Below, piece by piece: positions 25,846 through 34,361 of a DNA stretch of 46,186 bases. The position numbers were made by a program, and so were the translations under genes. The notes under the pieces were generated by a model. The model had not been told where the DNA came from, ran no database searches, and saw nothing but the letters and a program-made list of their open reading frames with translations. Every line of letters begins with the position of its first letter. Positions within the stretch are counted from its first letter, which is position 1. The stretch is from NCBI RefSeq assembly GCF_027706745.1, contig NZ_JAQFWP010000059.1, forward strand, positions 1 to 46,186. Direction: 5' to 3'. Source of the DNA: Nocardiopsis suaedae (lineage in GTDB: Bacteria > Actinomycetota > Actinomycetes > Streptosporangiales > Streptosporangiaceae).

Positions 25846-27039
25846 TCACCGGCGCATGACCAGGTCGCCGCCGAGGAGGAAGCCGCCGACCGTTTCGTAG
25901 TGGGTGGGGGACAGCGTGATGTGCTTGGTGGCCGAATGGACGTCCCGCAGGCAGCGCTCCAGGCGGCTGGAGGTGTAGAGCGAGCCCGTCCCGGCCAGCA
26001 CGTAGGCCTGGTTCACCGTCTCCACGGCGGCCTCGGCCGCGTTCACGGCGCTGAGCCGGATCAGGGCGCTGAGCCGGTCGCCCCCGGTCTCACCGGACTC
26101 CTCGGCGCAGCGCGCGGCGTCGTCGAGGACGACGCCCGCGGCGTGCAGGCGCATCTCCAGCCGGGCCAGCCGCTCCTGGAGCACCGGGCTGTCGGCCAGG
26201 CCCCGGGACCCGGCCGCCGGGATCTTCCCGGCGACCACGGAGCGCAGCGTGTCCAGCGCGTCCCGGCCGATACCGAGTGCGGTGGAGGCCGAGGTGAACG
26301 GGCCGAAGTCGTAGTAGCCGATGGGATAGGCGCGGGTGGGCGCGGGCGGGCGGTTGAGATCGGCCCCGGCGACGGTGAAGTCGTCGGGCACGAAGACCCC
26401 GTCGACGCTGAAGTCGTTGCTGCCGGTCCCCCGGAGCCCCAGCGTGTGCCAGGTGTCGGAGAAGTGGGCCTGTTCCTTGGGGATGAACAGCATGCGGACC
26501 TCGGGGGCGCCGCCGACGGTGCGGCGGTCCCCGTCCTCGGTGACGAAGGCGGCGCACACGATCCAATCGGCGTGCGCCGATCCGCTGGCGAACCCCCAGG
26601 TCCCGGACAGGATGTAGCCTCCGTCGGCCTTCTCGGCGCGCCCGGCGGGGTTCACGGCCCCGACCACGAACCCGTCGGAGTCGAGGAACAGCTTGCGGGC
26701 GGTGGGCACGGGCAGGTAGTCCGACAGTCGGCCGATCGCCCCCTGGACGCCGATCTGCCAGGCGATCGAGGCGTCGATGCGGGCGAGCTCGCGAATGGCG
26801 GTGGAACCGGCCGGGATGGAGGCGGCCGATCCGCCGAACGCGGTCGAGACCCACAGGCGGGTGAGCCCGGATTCGGCGAGGGCGCGAAAGGTCTCTTCGG
26901 GGGTGGCGCGGTCGGACTCGGCCGCGTCCCTGTTCTCTTGGAGGAGCGGGGCGAGTGCGCGGACGCGGTCCCGCCATTCCTTCCGGTCCGGGGGGAGATC
27001 GCGGGTGAACAAGTGGGCGAAGGTGTTTCTCCGGGACAT
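25846..27039 (-). CDS. Acyl-CoA-dehydrogenase-fold flavin monooxygenase (group D, HsaA-like)
   Basis: This approximately 397-residue protein has the acyl-CoA dehydrogenase fold but the motifs of two-component flavin monooxygenases: 'LSGTWGFASGSAHADW' near 145-160, 'DTWHTLGLRGTGSNDFSVDGVFVP' near 195-218 and a C-terminal 'HYETVGGFLLGG'. The catalytic Glu of true acyl-CoA dehydrogenases is not evident. Relatives hydroxylate aromatic rings (HsaA, HpaB-like) or oxidise amino sugars (DnmZ/KijD3 nitrososynthases). With the flavin reductase in the same operon it forms a complete two-component system. ATG 27039 is preferred because AAGGTG has correct spacing to it. It is the first gene of the operon. 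Confidence 0.86.
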   Translation of the reverse strand: MSRRNTFAHLFTRDLPPDRKEWRDRVRALAPLLQENRDAAESDRATPEETFRALAESGLTRLWVSTAFGGSAASIPAGSTAIRELARIDASIAWQIGVQGAIGRLSDYLPVPTARKLFLDSDGFVVGAVNPAGRAEKADGGYILSGTWGFASGSAHADWIVCAAFVTEDGDRRTVGGAPEVRMLFIPKEQAHFSDTWHTLGLRGTGSNDFSVDGVFVPDDFTVAGADLNRPPAPTRAYPIGYYDFGPFTSASTALGIGRDALDTLRSVVAGKIPAAGSRGLADSPVLQERLARLEMRLHAAGVVLDDAARCAEESGETGGDRLSALIRLSAVNAAEAAVETVNQAYVLAGTGSLYTSSRLERCLRDVHSATKHITLSPTHYETVGGFLLGGDLVMRR

Positions 27040-27639
27040 GTGCATTCACCTTGAAAAGAGCGTCGTCACGGAAGTTCGTTAGTACGCGTACATACAAACT
27101 ATCCGTCGTGATCCGCCTCGTGGAAGGGCGGGGATGTTTCAAGTATGGCGGCGTCGCCGGGAAGGTCAACAGGTATGCGGGGCCGTCCGGTTGCGGTCGC
27201 CGCCCCTGGAAGGCGCTGCTGACCTGCGCGGTCGCCGGACGCCTTCGTGATGACGAAGAGTGGGCCCCCTATCGCGGGTGGTGATAATCGGTGCGGGGGC
27301 TGCGGTTCCTCTGTGGAGTGGCCATTGGACGTTTCGGCGCTCTTGTGATGTGGAGCACACGCATAAACCGTCGCGTCCGCATCCGGTCAATAGGTGTGAA
27401 GGCGGCGGAAAGAATGGAGGCGCTTCCCTTCGTGGGTGCGAAGTGTCACTTCGCGTAGTGGCGCCGTGGCCCACGGTGCCGCAATCTCTTTTTGGGAAAC
27501 TTTTTCTCGCGACACGGCAGGAGGGTGTTCGGTGAATGTTCACAGAATTTCGTGTTTCGGGGGCCGTGTATGGTGCGCGTCACATCAAGGTGGAACGGAC
27601 GGAATGCAGGATTCTGTGGACACGCGGGCGTCACTCCCG
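27040..27639. other. 600-base control region upstream of the sugar operon
   Basis: No gene with a credible ribosome binding site was found; a 24-codon ORF at 27604 overlaps the neighbouring gene. The region is less GC-rich than its surroundings and carries two perfect palindromes: GTACGCGTAC at 27082-27091 and GCGAAGTG-T-CACTTCGC at 27438-27454. A small CCGTGG/CCACGG hairpin lies near 27467-27479. It contains the promoter of the monooxygenase-led operon. No consensus -35/-10 pair stands out. Confidence 0.55.
27438..27454. promoter_or_regulatory. Perfect 8-1-8 palindrome, operator candidate
   Basis: GCGAAGTG-T-CACTTCGC is a perfect 17-base palindrome about 400 bases upstream of the monooxygenase gene and about 190 bases beyond the 3' end of the membrane-protein gene at 27640. 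Its size suits a dimeric regulator. No regulator gene is adjacent. Confidence 0.45.
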
Positions 27640-28659
27640 TCAGCCGCTGTAGTCCCTCCAGTTCTGGCAGTTCAGTAGGCAGGACGCCTCGTCGATCAGG
27701 TCCTCGGGGTCGTCGATCTCGCGTTCCTCGATGGAGTGCGACAGCTCGACCAGGTCCACGCCCCATGAGTCGGTCCTCAGGCGGGCGGCGCGCTCGCCGG
27801 GGAACTCCAGGCGGGCCTCCCTCCACCCGTGCGGCCACTGGAGCCTGTGGTCGGGCTCTTCGCTGTCCAGATAGGCGGGGTCCATGCTCGTGACGATGGC
27901 GCCGTCCCGCCGCGCGCACTCCTCAACGCTGACCGTGGTCAGCTCTTCCCCCGGGCCGCAGGAGAGGAGGCCGGCCGCCGTGGGCCCGGAGGATTCCGGG
28001 TCGGGGGCGGGCGGCGTGGTGCCCAGGAGCACCGTCCGGCCGAACCAGTCGCGGTAGACGAGCTCGGTGAAGCCGCTCTTCCCGTAGGCGTGGGTGAACC
28101 TCCAGCCCGGCGCGTCGAGCACCGCGACGCTGGAGTACCCGGCCAGGTCGGCCGCCGCCTCCTCCTGCTCCTCCTGTGCCTCGGCGTGGCGCAGTCCGCC
28201 GTGCGCCACGAAGGCCATCGCGATGACCGTCGCCCAGGCGGCGTAGCGGCGGTACTCGGTGTCGCGGAAGCCTGCCCCCACGAGCATCGCGATGAACACC
28301 GCCGGGGCCGACGACAGCACGATGGGCAGCGCCCAAATCTCGTCCAGCGGCCTCCAAAGCAACAGGAGGCCGGCGGGAGCGACACACGCCGATACGAGCC
28401 CTACCAGTCCGCCGACGATGTAAGGGTGCTCCACACGGCGCTCCCTGAGTCTGGCCCCCGCGATCCACATCACGACGGCCCCGGGCGCCAGGGCCCTCAG
28501 TGTGAGCGATACGGCCGTGGGGTCGACGCTGGTCACGGTGATAAGGAGGGGCACGGTGCCGAGCACCGTGGCCACGGTCGCGATCGGGGTGTAGAGGAAC
28601 GCCACGATGGCGGCCTCTTTGACCGGGCCCTGGGTGGGGCCGTCGTGAGAGTCGGACAT
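27640..28659 (-). CDS. Membrane protein of unknown function
   Basis: I do not recognise this 339-residue protein. The N-terminal 165 residues contain about four or five hydrophobic helices ('AAIVAFLYTPIATVATVLGTV', 'ALAPGAVVMWIAG', 'IVGGLVGLVSACVAPAGLLLL', 'PIVLSSAPAVFIAMLVGAG', 'WATVIAMAFVAHGG'). An acidic EEQEEAAADL linker follows, then about 170 soluble residues with four Cys that could form disulfides ('LLSCGPGEE', 'VEECARRDG', 'SCLLNCQNW'). The soluble domain is therefore probably extracellular (inference). The ATG at 28659 has no clear ribosome binding site. It is monocistronic on the minus strand. Confidence 0.7.
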   Translation of the reverse strand: MSDSHDGPTQGPVKEAAIVAFLYTPIATVATVLGTVPLLITVTSVDPTAVSLTLRALAPGAVVMWIAGARLRERRVEHPYIVGGLVGLVSACVAPAGLLLLWRPLDEIWALPIVLSSAPAVFIAMLVGAGFRDTEYRRYAAWATVIAMAFVAHGGLRHAEAQEEQEEAAADLAGYSSVAVLDAPGWRFTHAYGKSGFTELVYRDWFGRTVLLGTTPPAPDPESSGPTAAGLLSCGPGEELTTVSVEECARRDGAIVTSMDPAYLDSEEPDHRLQWPHGWREARLEFPGERAARLRTDSWGVDLVELSHSIEEREIDDPEDLIDEASCLLNCQNWRDYSG

Positions 28660-28721
28660 GGTCGCTTGGAACCGGCCGCGCCTCAAGGCGTTCCGTCGGG
28701 GCCGGACTCGGCCAACCGGCC

Positions 28722-29552
28722 CTACCCTCCCGTGAACCTCGGCTCGCGCTTCTCCGCGAAGGCTCGGGCGCCCTCCTCGGCGTCCTCGGACGCCATCACC
28801 TCCCAGCCGACCGCGTCGCTGACCTTGAGCGCCTCCTCCTCCGGCATGCCCTCGGTCTCGCGGTGGACGCGCAGGATCGCCTGGACGGCCAGCGGGCCGC
28901 ACGCGGCGATCTCGTGCGCCACCCGCATCGCCTCCTCCAGTGCCGACCCGTCCGGGACGACCCGCGTCACCAGGCCGATGTCCGCCGCCTCCCGCGCCGT
29001 GTACGACCGGCCGGTCAGCAGCATCTCCATCGCGTGCGCGTACGGGATCTGCCTCGGCACCCGGATCGCGCACCCTCCCATCGGGAACAGGCCGCGCCTG
29101 GCCTCGTACAGGCCCAGCACCGCCCCCTCCCCGGCGACGCGCACGTCCGTGCCGACCACCAGCTCGGTCCCGCCCGCCACCGCCGGGCCCTCGACCGCCG
29201 ACACCAGCGGCTTGGGCGGCCGGTCCTGCCGCAGCAGCCCCTTCCAGTGGAAGTCCTCGATCTCGGCCGCCCGCGCGTTCACGCGCGGATCCTCCGACGG
29301 CCGCCCCATCCCCTTCAGGTCCGCCCCGGCGCAGAACACCCCTCCCGCGCCGGTGAGCACCCCGACCCGCACCCCCGGCTCGGCCGCGATGTAGGCGAAG
29401 GCGTCCGCCAGCCCCACGAGCATGTCCGTCGACAGCGCGTTGCGCGCCTCCGGGCGGTTCATCTCCACGGTGACGATGGGCCCCTCCCGGCGCACCGCGC
29501 AGTGGGGGGTGGAGAGGGGCAGGGGCGTGTCCTCCGCTGGCCGGTCCTTCAT
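28722..29552 (-). CDS. Enoyl-CoA hydratase/isomerase (crotonase family)
   Basis: This 276-residue crotonase-fold protein acts on acyl-CoA thioesters. The oxyanion-hole elements are 'GVFCAGADLKGM' near residues 76-87 and 'VEGPAVAGGTELVVGTDVRVAGE' near 123-145. The first catalytic Glu position is matched by 'LYEARRGLFPMGG'. The C-terminal 'SEDAEEGARAFAEKREPRFTG' is typical of the family. The ATG at 29552 follows a strong GGGAGG. It diverges from the acyl-CoA synthetase operon across 169 bases that carry two KstR-like half-palindromes, so it probably belongs to the same side-chain degradation pathway. Confidence 0.9.
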   Translation of the reverse strand: MKDRPAEDTPLPLSTPHCAVRREGPIVTVEMNRPEARNALSTDMLVGLADAFAYIAAEPGVRVGVLTGAGGVFCAGADLKGMGRPSEDPRVNARAAEIEDFHWKGLLRQDRPPKPLVSAVEGPAVAGGTELVVGTDVRVAGEGAVLGLYEARRGLFPMGGCAIRVPRQIPYAHAMEMLLTGRSYTAREAADIGLVTRVVPDGSALEEAMRVAHEIAACGPLAVQAILRVHRETEGMPEEEALKVSDAVGWEVMASEDAEEGARAFAEKREPRFTGG

Positions 29553-29614
29553 GGGGGCCTCCCGTCCGCCGGGCGCGCCGACGCGTGCGTTAACGGTGTT
29601 CTCGGGGCCTAGGT

Positions 29615-29628
29615 GAGAACTGATTCTA
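29615..29628. promoter_or_regulatory. KstR-like imperfect palindrome 1
   Basis: The site reads AGAAC-TG-ATTCT with a following A, one change away from a perfect AGAAC/GTTCT palindrome. It approximates the TnnAACnnGTTnnA motif of KstR-type TetR regulators of actinobacterial sterol degradation. It lies between the divergent crotonase and acyl-CoA synthetase genes. Confidence 0.4.
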
Positions 29629-29669
29629 GATCGGAAAAACGCTGTTGGACACGGCCTAGTCACAAAAAG

Positions 29670-29683
29670 AAGAACGTGCTCTA
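29670..29683. promoter_or_regulatory. KstR-like imperfect palindrome 2
   Basis: The site reads AGAAC-GT-GCTCT with a following A, again one base short of AGAAC/GTTCT symmetry. It lies about 40 bases upstream of the acyl-CoA synthetase start. Two similar sites in one divergent promoter strengthen the case for a shared TetR-family regulator. Confidence 0.45.
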
Positions 29684-29721
29684 CTTTTCGGGGAGTCCGC
29701 TTCCGTGTGACGGAGGTCTCC

Positions 29722-31284
29722 ATGTCGGACACCGCCCCCCTCGGCTTCTGGAGGACCGCCCGCGCCCACCCCGACCGCCTCGCCTGCGTCGACCCCGACG
29801 GGACCGAGCACACCGCCGGAGCCCTCCTGGCCCGCGCGAACCGCCTCGTCCACGCCCTGCGCGCGCTGGGACTGCGCACCGGCGACGGCATCTGCGGCCT
29901 GACCCCCAACGGGTCGGACGGCCTCACCCTCTACCTGGCCGCGCTCCAGGCCGGCCTCTACTTCACCCCCGTGAACTGGCACCTCACCGGCCCCGAGATC
30001 GGCTACATCACCGCCGACAGCGGCGCCAGGGCCCTCTTCGTCCACGAGCGGTTCGCCGAGGCGGGCCTCCACGGCGCCGACGCGGCCCGCCTCCCCAAGG
30101 AGGCGCGCATCGGATTCGGCGGCGTCCTCGGCTTCGTCCCCTTCGACACCTTCACCGGCGGCCACCCCGACCGCATGCCCGAGGACCGCACCGCCGGGCA
30201 GACCATGCACTACACGTCGGGCACCACCGGCCGCCCCAAAGGCGTGCGCCGCGCCCTCAGCGGCCTGGACCCGGACGACGCGGCCGAGCTGGGCACCGCC
30301 CTGTTCGGGTTCTTCGGCATCGAACCCGGCCCCGGCAACGCCCACCTGGTCACCGCGCCGACCTACCACACCGCCGTCACCCAGTTCAGCACCACCGCCC
30401 TGCACATGGGCCACACCGTCGTCTACATGGACGGGTGGGACGCCGAGGAGTTCCTCCGCCTGGTCGAGCGCCACCGCGTCACCGGCACGCACATGGTCCC
30501 CACCCACTTCAAGCGCCTGCTCCACCTGCCCGAGGAGGTGCGCTCCCGCTACGACACCTCCTCGATGCGCTGGCTCGTGCACGGCGCCGCCCCCTGCCCC
30601 GAGGAGGTGCGCGCGGCCATGTTCGCCTGGTGGGGGGAGTGCATCTACGAGTACTACGCCGCCACCGAGGGCGGCGGCACCGTGCAGCGCCCCGAGGACC
30701 GGCACGCCCACCCCGGCTCGGTCGGCCGCCCCTGGCCCATCACCGAGCTGCGCATCGTCGGCGACGACGGCCGCACCCTCCCGCCGGGCGGGACCGGCAC
30801 CGTCTACATGCGCATGCTCGGCCCCGACTTCGAGTACAAGGGCGACCGCCGCAAGACCGACGAGGCCCGCCTCGACGGGTTCTTCACCCTCGGCGACATC
30901 GGCCGCCTTGACGAGGACGGCCACCTCTACCTGAGCGACCGCACCTCCGAGGTGATCATCTCCGGCGGCGCCAACATCTACCCCGCCGAGATCGAGAAGG
31001 AGCTGCTCACCCACCCCGAGGTGATGGACGCCGCGGTGTTCGGCGTGCCCGACGACGACTGGGGCGAGCAGGTCAAGGCCGTCGTCGAGCCCGCCCCCGG
31101 CTCCGAGCCCGGACCGGAGCTGGCCGAGCGCATCCGCGCCCGCCTGCTGGGCCGCCTGGCCCGCATGAAGCACCCCCGCACCATCGACTTCATCGCGCAG
31201 ATGCCCCGCGAGCCCAACGGGAAGCTGCCCAAGCGCCGCCTCCGCGACCCCTACTGGGAGGGCCGTGAGAAGAATGCCGACTGA
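29722..31284 (+). CDS. Acyl-CoA synthetase (AMP-binding, FadD-type), first copy
   Basis: This 520-residue adenylate-forming enzyme activates a carboxylic acid as its CoA thioester. The P-loop 'YTSGTTGRPKG' lies near residues 167-177. 'YEYYAATEGGG' is the acid/AMP motif, and 'LGDIGRLDEDGHLYLSDRTSEVIISGGANIYPAEIE' is the hinge region. The catalytic Lys is in 'PNGKLPKRRLRD' near the C-terminus. The ATG at 29722 was chosen because GGAGG precedes it by five bases. It heads a six-gene operon in which almost every junction overlaps. Placement with DUF35, thiolase-fold and CYP125-like genes suggests a sterol or branched side-chain acid as substrate (inference). Confidence 0.9.
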   Translation: MSDTAPLGFWRTARAHPDRLACVDPDGTEHTAGALLARANRLVHALRALGLRTGDGICGLTPNGSDGLTLYLAALQAGLYFTPVNWHLTGPEIGYITADSGARALFVHERFAEAGLHGADAARLPKEARIGFGGVLGFVPFDTFTGGHPDRMPEDRTAGQTMHYTSGTTGRPKGVRRALSGLDPDDAAELGTALFGFFGIEPGPGNAHLVTAPTYHTAVTQFSTTALHMGHTVVYMDGWDAEEFLRLVERHRVTGTHMVPTHFKRLLHLPEEVRSRYDTSSMRWLVHGAAPCPEEVRAAMFAWWGECIYEYYAATEGGGTVQRPEDRHAHPGSVGRPWPITELRIVGDDGRTLPPGGTGTVYMRMLGPDFEYKGDRRKTDEARLDGFFTLGDIGRLDEDGHLYLSDRTSEVIISGGANIYPAEIEKELLTHPEVMDAAVFGVPDDDWGEQVKAVVEPAPGSEPGPELAERIRARLLGRLARMKHPRTIDFIAQMPREPNGKLPKRRLRDPYWEGREKNAD

Positions 31285-32224
31285 CCCCCCGGGGCCCGGA
31301 CCCCTCGTCGGGGCGCACACCGTCGCCTTCCCCGGCGGCTACACCCGCAGCACCGGCCCCGTCATCGGCCGCTTCCTCACCGAGCTGCGCGACGGCCGCC
31401 TGGTCGGGGTCCGCGCCGCGTCCGGCCGGGTGCTGTTCCCGCCCACCGAGTACGACCCCCGCGACGGCTCCCCGGTCACCGGCGACTTCCCCGAGGTCGG
31501 CCCCGCCGGCACCGTCCAGGCCAGGTGCTGGGTGGCCGACCCCCGCCCCGCCCACCCCTTCGACCGCCCCTTCGCCTGGGCGACCGTGCTCCTCGACGGC
31601 GCCGACACCGCCCTGCTCCACGCGCTCGACATGGGGGAGGGCGCAGGGACCGACCCGCCCCGGTCCCTGCGGGCCGGGCTGCGCGTCCGCCCCCGCCTGC
31701 GCCCCGAGGCCGAGCGCACCGGCGCCATCACCGACATCGCCTGCCTGCGCCCCGAGGTGACCGGGGTCCGCGACACCGGCCGCCTCGACTACACCGTCCG
31801 CGCCGACGCCGCCCTCACCCGCTACCTGGAGGCCCAGACCGAAGGGCGCATCCTCGGGTCCCGCGCCCGCAGCGGGGCGGTGTACGTGCCCCCGCGCGAC
31901 GTCGACCCCGCCGACGGCACCCCCGTCACCGGGGACGTGGAGCTGCCGCCCACCGGCACCCTCACCACCTTCTCGGTCAACCACGTGCCCGACCCCCGCG
32001 CCCCGCAGGTCCCCTTCGTCACCGGATACGTCCGCCTGGACGGCGCCGACGTCGACCTGCTGGCGCTGGTCAGCGGCGTCGACCCGGGGCGGGTCCGGCC
32101 GGGCATGCGCGTGCGCGCCGAATGGCTCCCGCCCGGGGAGCGCAGCCGCGCCCGCCCGAGCATCCGCTGGTTCGTGCCGGAGGAAGGCGCCGAAGAGCAG
32201 GCGGGGGAGGCGGAGGGCCGATGA
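31265..32224 (+). CDS. Tandem DUF35 OB-fold protein
   Basis: This 319-residue protein consists of two DUF35-like (acyl-CoA-associated OB-fold) units, near residues 25-155 and 175-305. Each has the pattern 'GxxxGVRAASGRVLFPP....DPxDGxPVTGD' followed by 'PF' and 'VLLDGAD' strands. The zinc-ribbon Cys residues of many DUF35 proteins are absent. DUF35 proteins pair with thiolase-fold partners to form aldolases (as ChsH2/Ltp2 in cholesterol side-chain cleavage) or thiolases. The GTG at 31265 overlaps the previous gene by 20 bases; an ATG at 31274 is possible. The stop overlaps the next start as ATGA, supporting a complex with the following thiolase-fold proteins. Confidence 0.82.
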   Translation: MRRMPTDPPGPGPLVGAHTVAFPGGYTRSTGPVIGRFLTELRDGRLVGVRAASGRVLFPPTEYDPRDGSPVTGDFPEVGPAGTVQARCWVADPRPAHPFDRPFAWATVLLDGADTALLHALDMGEGAGTDPPRSLRAGLRVRPRLRPEAERTGAITDIACLRPEVTGVRDTGRLDYTVRADAALTRYLEAQTEGRILGSRARSGAVYVPPRDVDPADGTPVTGDVELPPTGTLTTFSVNHVPDPRAPQVPFVTGYVRLDGADVDLLALVSGVDPGRVRPGMRVRAEWLPPGERSRARPSIRWFVPEEGAEEQAGEAEGR

Positions 32225-33207
32225 GCGCCGCGAACCCGGCCCACGTCGCCGTCGTCGCCTACGCCGCCGACGTGCACCCGGGCGGCACCGCCGCCGCCGA
32301 ACCCGCCCTGGTCCACCGCGCCGTCACCGCCGTCCTCGGCCAGGCCGGGATCGACCGCTCCGACATCGGCTTCACCTGCTCGGGCAGCTTCGACTACCTC
32401 GCCGGGGCCCCCTTCTCCTTCGTCGGGGCCCTCGACTCCCTGGGCGCCTGGCCGCCCATCAGCGAGAGCCACGTGGAGATGGACGCCGCCTGGGCGCTCT
32501 ACGAGGCGTGGCTGCACCTGCTCGGCGCGGAGGAGGGGAGCGGCATCGCCCTCGCCTACGGCTTCGGCAAACCCACCCAGGGGTCGCTGCCCGACATCCT
32601 CGCCCGCACCCTCGACCCCTATTACCTCGCCCCGCTGGGCGTCGACGCCGACGACCTCGCCGCCCTCCAAGCGCGCGCGGCCGTCGACGCCGGGGTGTGC
32701 ACCGAGGAGGCGGCCGGTGCCGCAGGCGCCCCGCCTGCGGACGGCGCGGCCGCGGTCCTCCTGGCCACCGAGCCCGCCGCCTCCCGCATCGCCCGCGCGC
32801 GCGGCGTGCGCCCTGCCTGGATCACCGGTCTCGAACACCGCATCGACATGCACAGCCCTGCCTGCCGCGACCTGGCCCGGTGCGCCTCCGCCGAGCAGGC
32901 GGCCGCCGCCGCGGGCGTCGACAAGGGCCCCGTCCACGTCGCCGAACTCCACGCCCGCCACCTCCACGAGGAGGCCCTGCTGCGCGCCGCCCTCGGCCTG
33001 GGCCCGGAAACCGAGGTCAACCCCTCCGGCGGCCCCCTGGCGGCCGACCCCGTCATGGCCACCGGCCTGGTCCGCATCGGTGAGGCCGCGCGCCGCGTCG
33101 CCGACGGCACCGCCGACCGGGCCGCCGCCCACGCCGCCCAGGGCCCCTGCCTGCAGCACAACCTCGTCGCGGTCCTGGAGGCCGCTCCGGAAGGAGGCCC
33201 ACGATGA
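32221..33207 (+). CDS. Thiolase-fold protein, degenerate subunit
   Basis: This 328-residue protein has a thiolase-like layout: an N-terminal 'HVAVVAYAADVH' strand, 'AVLGQAGIDRSDIGFTCSGSFDYLAG' near 30-60 and a C-terminal 'NPSGGPLAADPVMATGLVRIGEAARRV' glycine-rich loop. At the place where thiolases carry their nucleophilic Cys ('CASG'-like), it has a 'VEMDAAWALYEAW' segment with no Cys. It is shorter than catalytic thiolases (about 390). A non-catalytic partner of the next thiolase-fold protein is therefore most likely. Its start and stop both overlap neighbours by four bases (ATGA), which favours equimolar assembly. Confidence 0.78.
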   Translation: MSAANPAHVAVVAYAADVHPGGTAAAEPALVHRAVTAVLGQAGIDRSDIGFTCSGSFDYLAGAPFSFVGALDSLGAWPPISESHVEMDAAWALYEAWLHLLGAEEGSGIALAYGFGKPTQGSLPDILARTLDPYYLAPLGVDADDLAALQARAAVDAGVCTEEAAGAAGAPPADGAAAVLLATEPAASRIARARGVRPAWITGLEHRIDMHSPACRDLARCASAEQAAAAAGVDKGPVHVAELHARHLHEEALLRAALGLGPETEVNPSGGPLAADPVMATGLVRIGEAARRVADGTADRAAAHAAQGPCLQHNLVAVLEAAPEGGPR

Positions 33208-34361
33208 GCCGAGCGGCAGCGGTGGTCGGCGTCGGCCAGACCCACCACCGCAGCAGGCGCACGGACGTGTCCATCCCCGGCCTGGTGCGCGAGGCCGCCC
33301 TGCGCGCCCTGGAGGACGCCGGGCTCGGCTTCGCCGACATCGACGCGGTCGTGCTGGGCAAGGCCCCCGACCTGTTCGAGGGCGTGGCCATGCCCGACCT
33401 GTTCCTCGCCGACGCCCTGGGCGCCCGCGGCAAGCCGCTGCTGCGCGTGCACACCGCCGGTTCGGTGGGCGGGTCCACCGCCATCGTCGCCGCGGACCAC
33501 GTGCGCTCCGGCGCCTTCCGCCGGGTCCTCGCCGTGGCCTGGGAGAAGCAGTCCGAGTCCAACGCCACCTGGGCGCTCACCGTCGGCCAGCCCTTCTCCG
33601 CCTCCCTCGTCGTGGGCGCCGGGGGCTACTTCGCCCCCTTCATCCGCGCCTACATCGAGCGGGCGAAGGCGCCCGGGCACGTGGGGTGGGCCGTCGCCGC
33701 CAAGGACCGCCGCAACGCCCTGCTCAACCCCTACGCCCACCTGCGCATGCCCGGCATCACCGCGGAGGCGGTCGCCGCCAGCCCCATGCTCTGGGAGCCG
33801 CTGCGCTACCTGGAGACCTGCCCCTCCTCCGACGGGGCCTGCGCCATCGTGCTCGCCGCCGAAGAGGAGGCGCGGACCGCCCCCGGCCCACCCGCCTGGA
33901 TCCGCGGCGCCGCCGTGCGCAGCGAGCCCATCGCCTTCGCCGGGCGCGACGCGGTCGACCCCCGGGCCGGGCGCGACTGCGCCGCCGCCGTCTACGCCCA
34001 GGCCGGGGTGGACGACCCCCGCCGCGGCATCGACGCCGCGGAGGTGTACGTCCCGTTCAGCTGGTACGAGCCGATGTGGCTGGAGAATCTCGGCTTCGCG
34101 GAGCCGGGGCAGGGGTGGCGGCTGACCGACGGGGGCGCCACCGCGCTGGACGGCGACACCCCCTGGAACCCCTCCGGGGGCGTGCTGTCCACCAACCCCG
34201 TCGGCGCCTCCGGGATGATCCGCTTCGCCGAGGCCGCCCAGCAGGTGCGCGGGCGCGCCGGAGACCACCAGGTGGAGGGGGCGCGCACCGCCCTCGGCCA
34301 CGCCTACGGCGCCGGGTCCCAGTTCTTCGCCATGTGGATCGTCGGATCGGAGCGCCCCTGA
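33204..34361 (+). CDS. Thiolase-fold lipid-transfer/aldolase-like protein (Ltp2-type)
   Basis: This 385-residue thiolase-superfamily protein has the start 'AAAVVGVGQTHH', the helix 'VREAALRALEDAGLGFADIDAVVLG', and a C-terminal 'GHAYGAGSQFFAMWIV', where the His of the thiolase GHPxGxxG loop is kept. The nucleophilic-Cys position reads 'HTAGSVGGSTA', so the Cys appears missing. Such proteins include Ltp2, a retro-aldolase that works with a DUF35 partner and releases propionyl-CoA from the sterol side chain. A retro-aldol cleavage role with the tandem DUF35 protein is the best inference. It overlaps the upstream gene by four bases and the downstream gene by one base (TGATG). Confidence 0.82.
   Translation: MSRAAAVVGVGQTHHRSRRTDVSIPGLVREAALRALEDAGLGFADIDAVVLGKAPDLFEGVAMPDLFLADALGARGKPLLRVHTAGSVGGSTAIVAADHVRSGAFRRVLAVAWEKQSESNATWALTVGQPFSASLVVGAGGYFAPFIRAYIERAKAPGHVGWAVAAKDRRNALLNPYAHLRMPGITAEAVAASPMLWEPLRYLETCPSSDGACAIVLAAEEEARTAPGPPAWIRGAAVRSEPIAFAGRDAVDPRAGRDCAAAVYAQAGVDDPRRGIDAAEVYVPFSWYEPMWLENLGFAEPGQGWRLTDGGATALDGDTPWNPSGGVLSTNPVGASGMIRFAEAAQQVRGRAGDHQVEGARTALGHAYGAGSQFFAMWIVGSERP

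Noticed and set aside
27604-27678. 24-codon ORF with ATG at 27604
   Set aside because: It overlaps the end of the membrane-protein gene, lacks a good ribosome binding site and has no recognisable feature.
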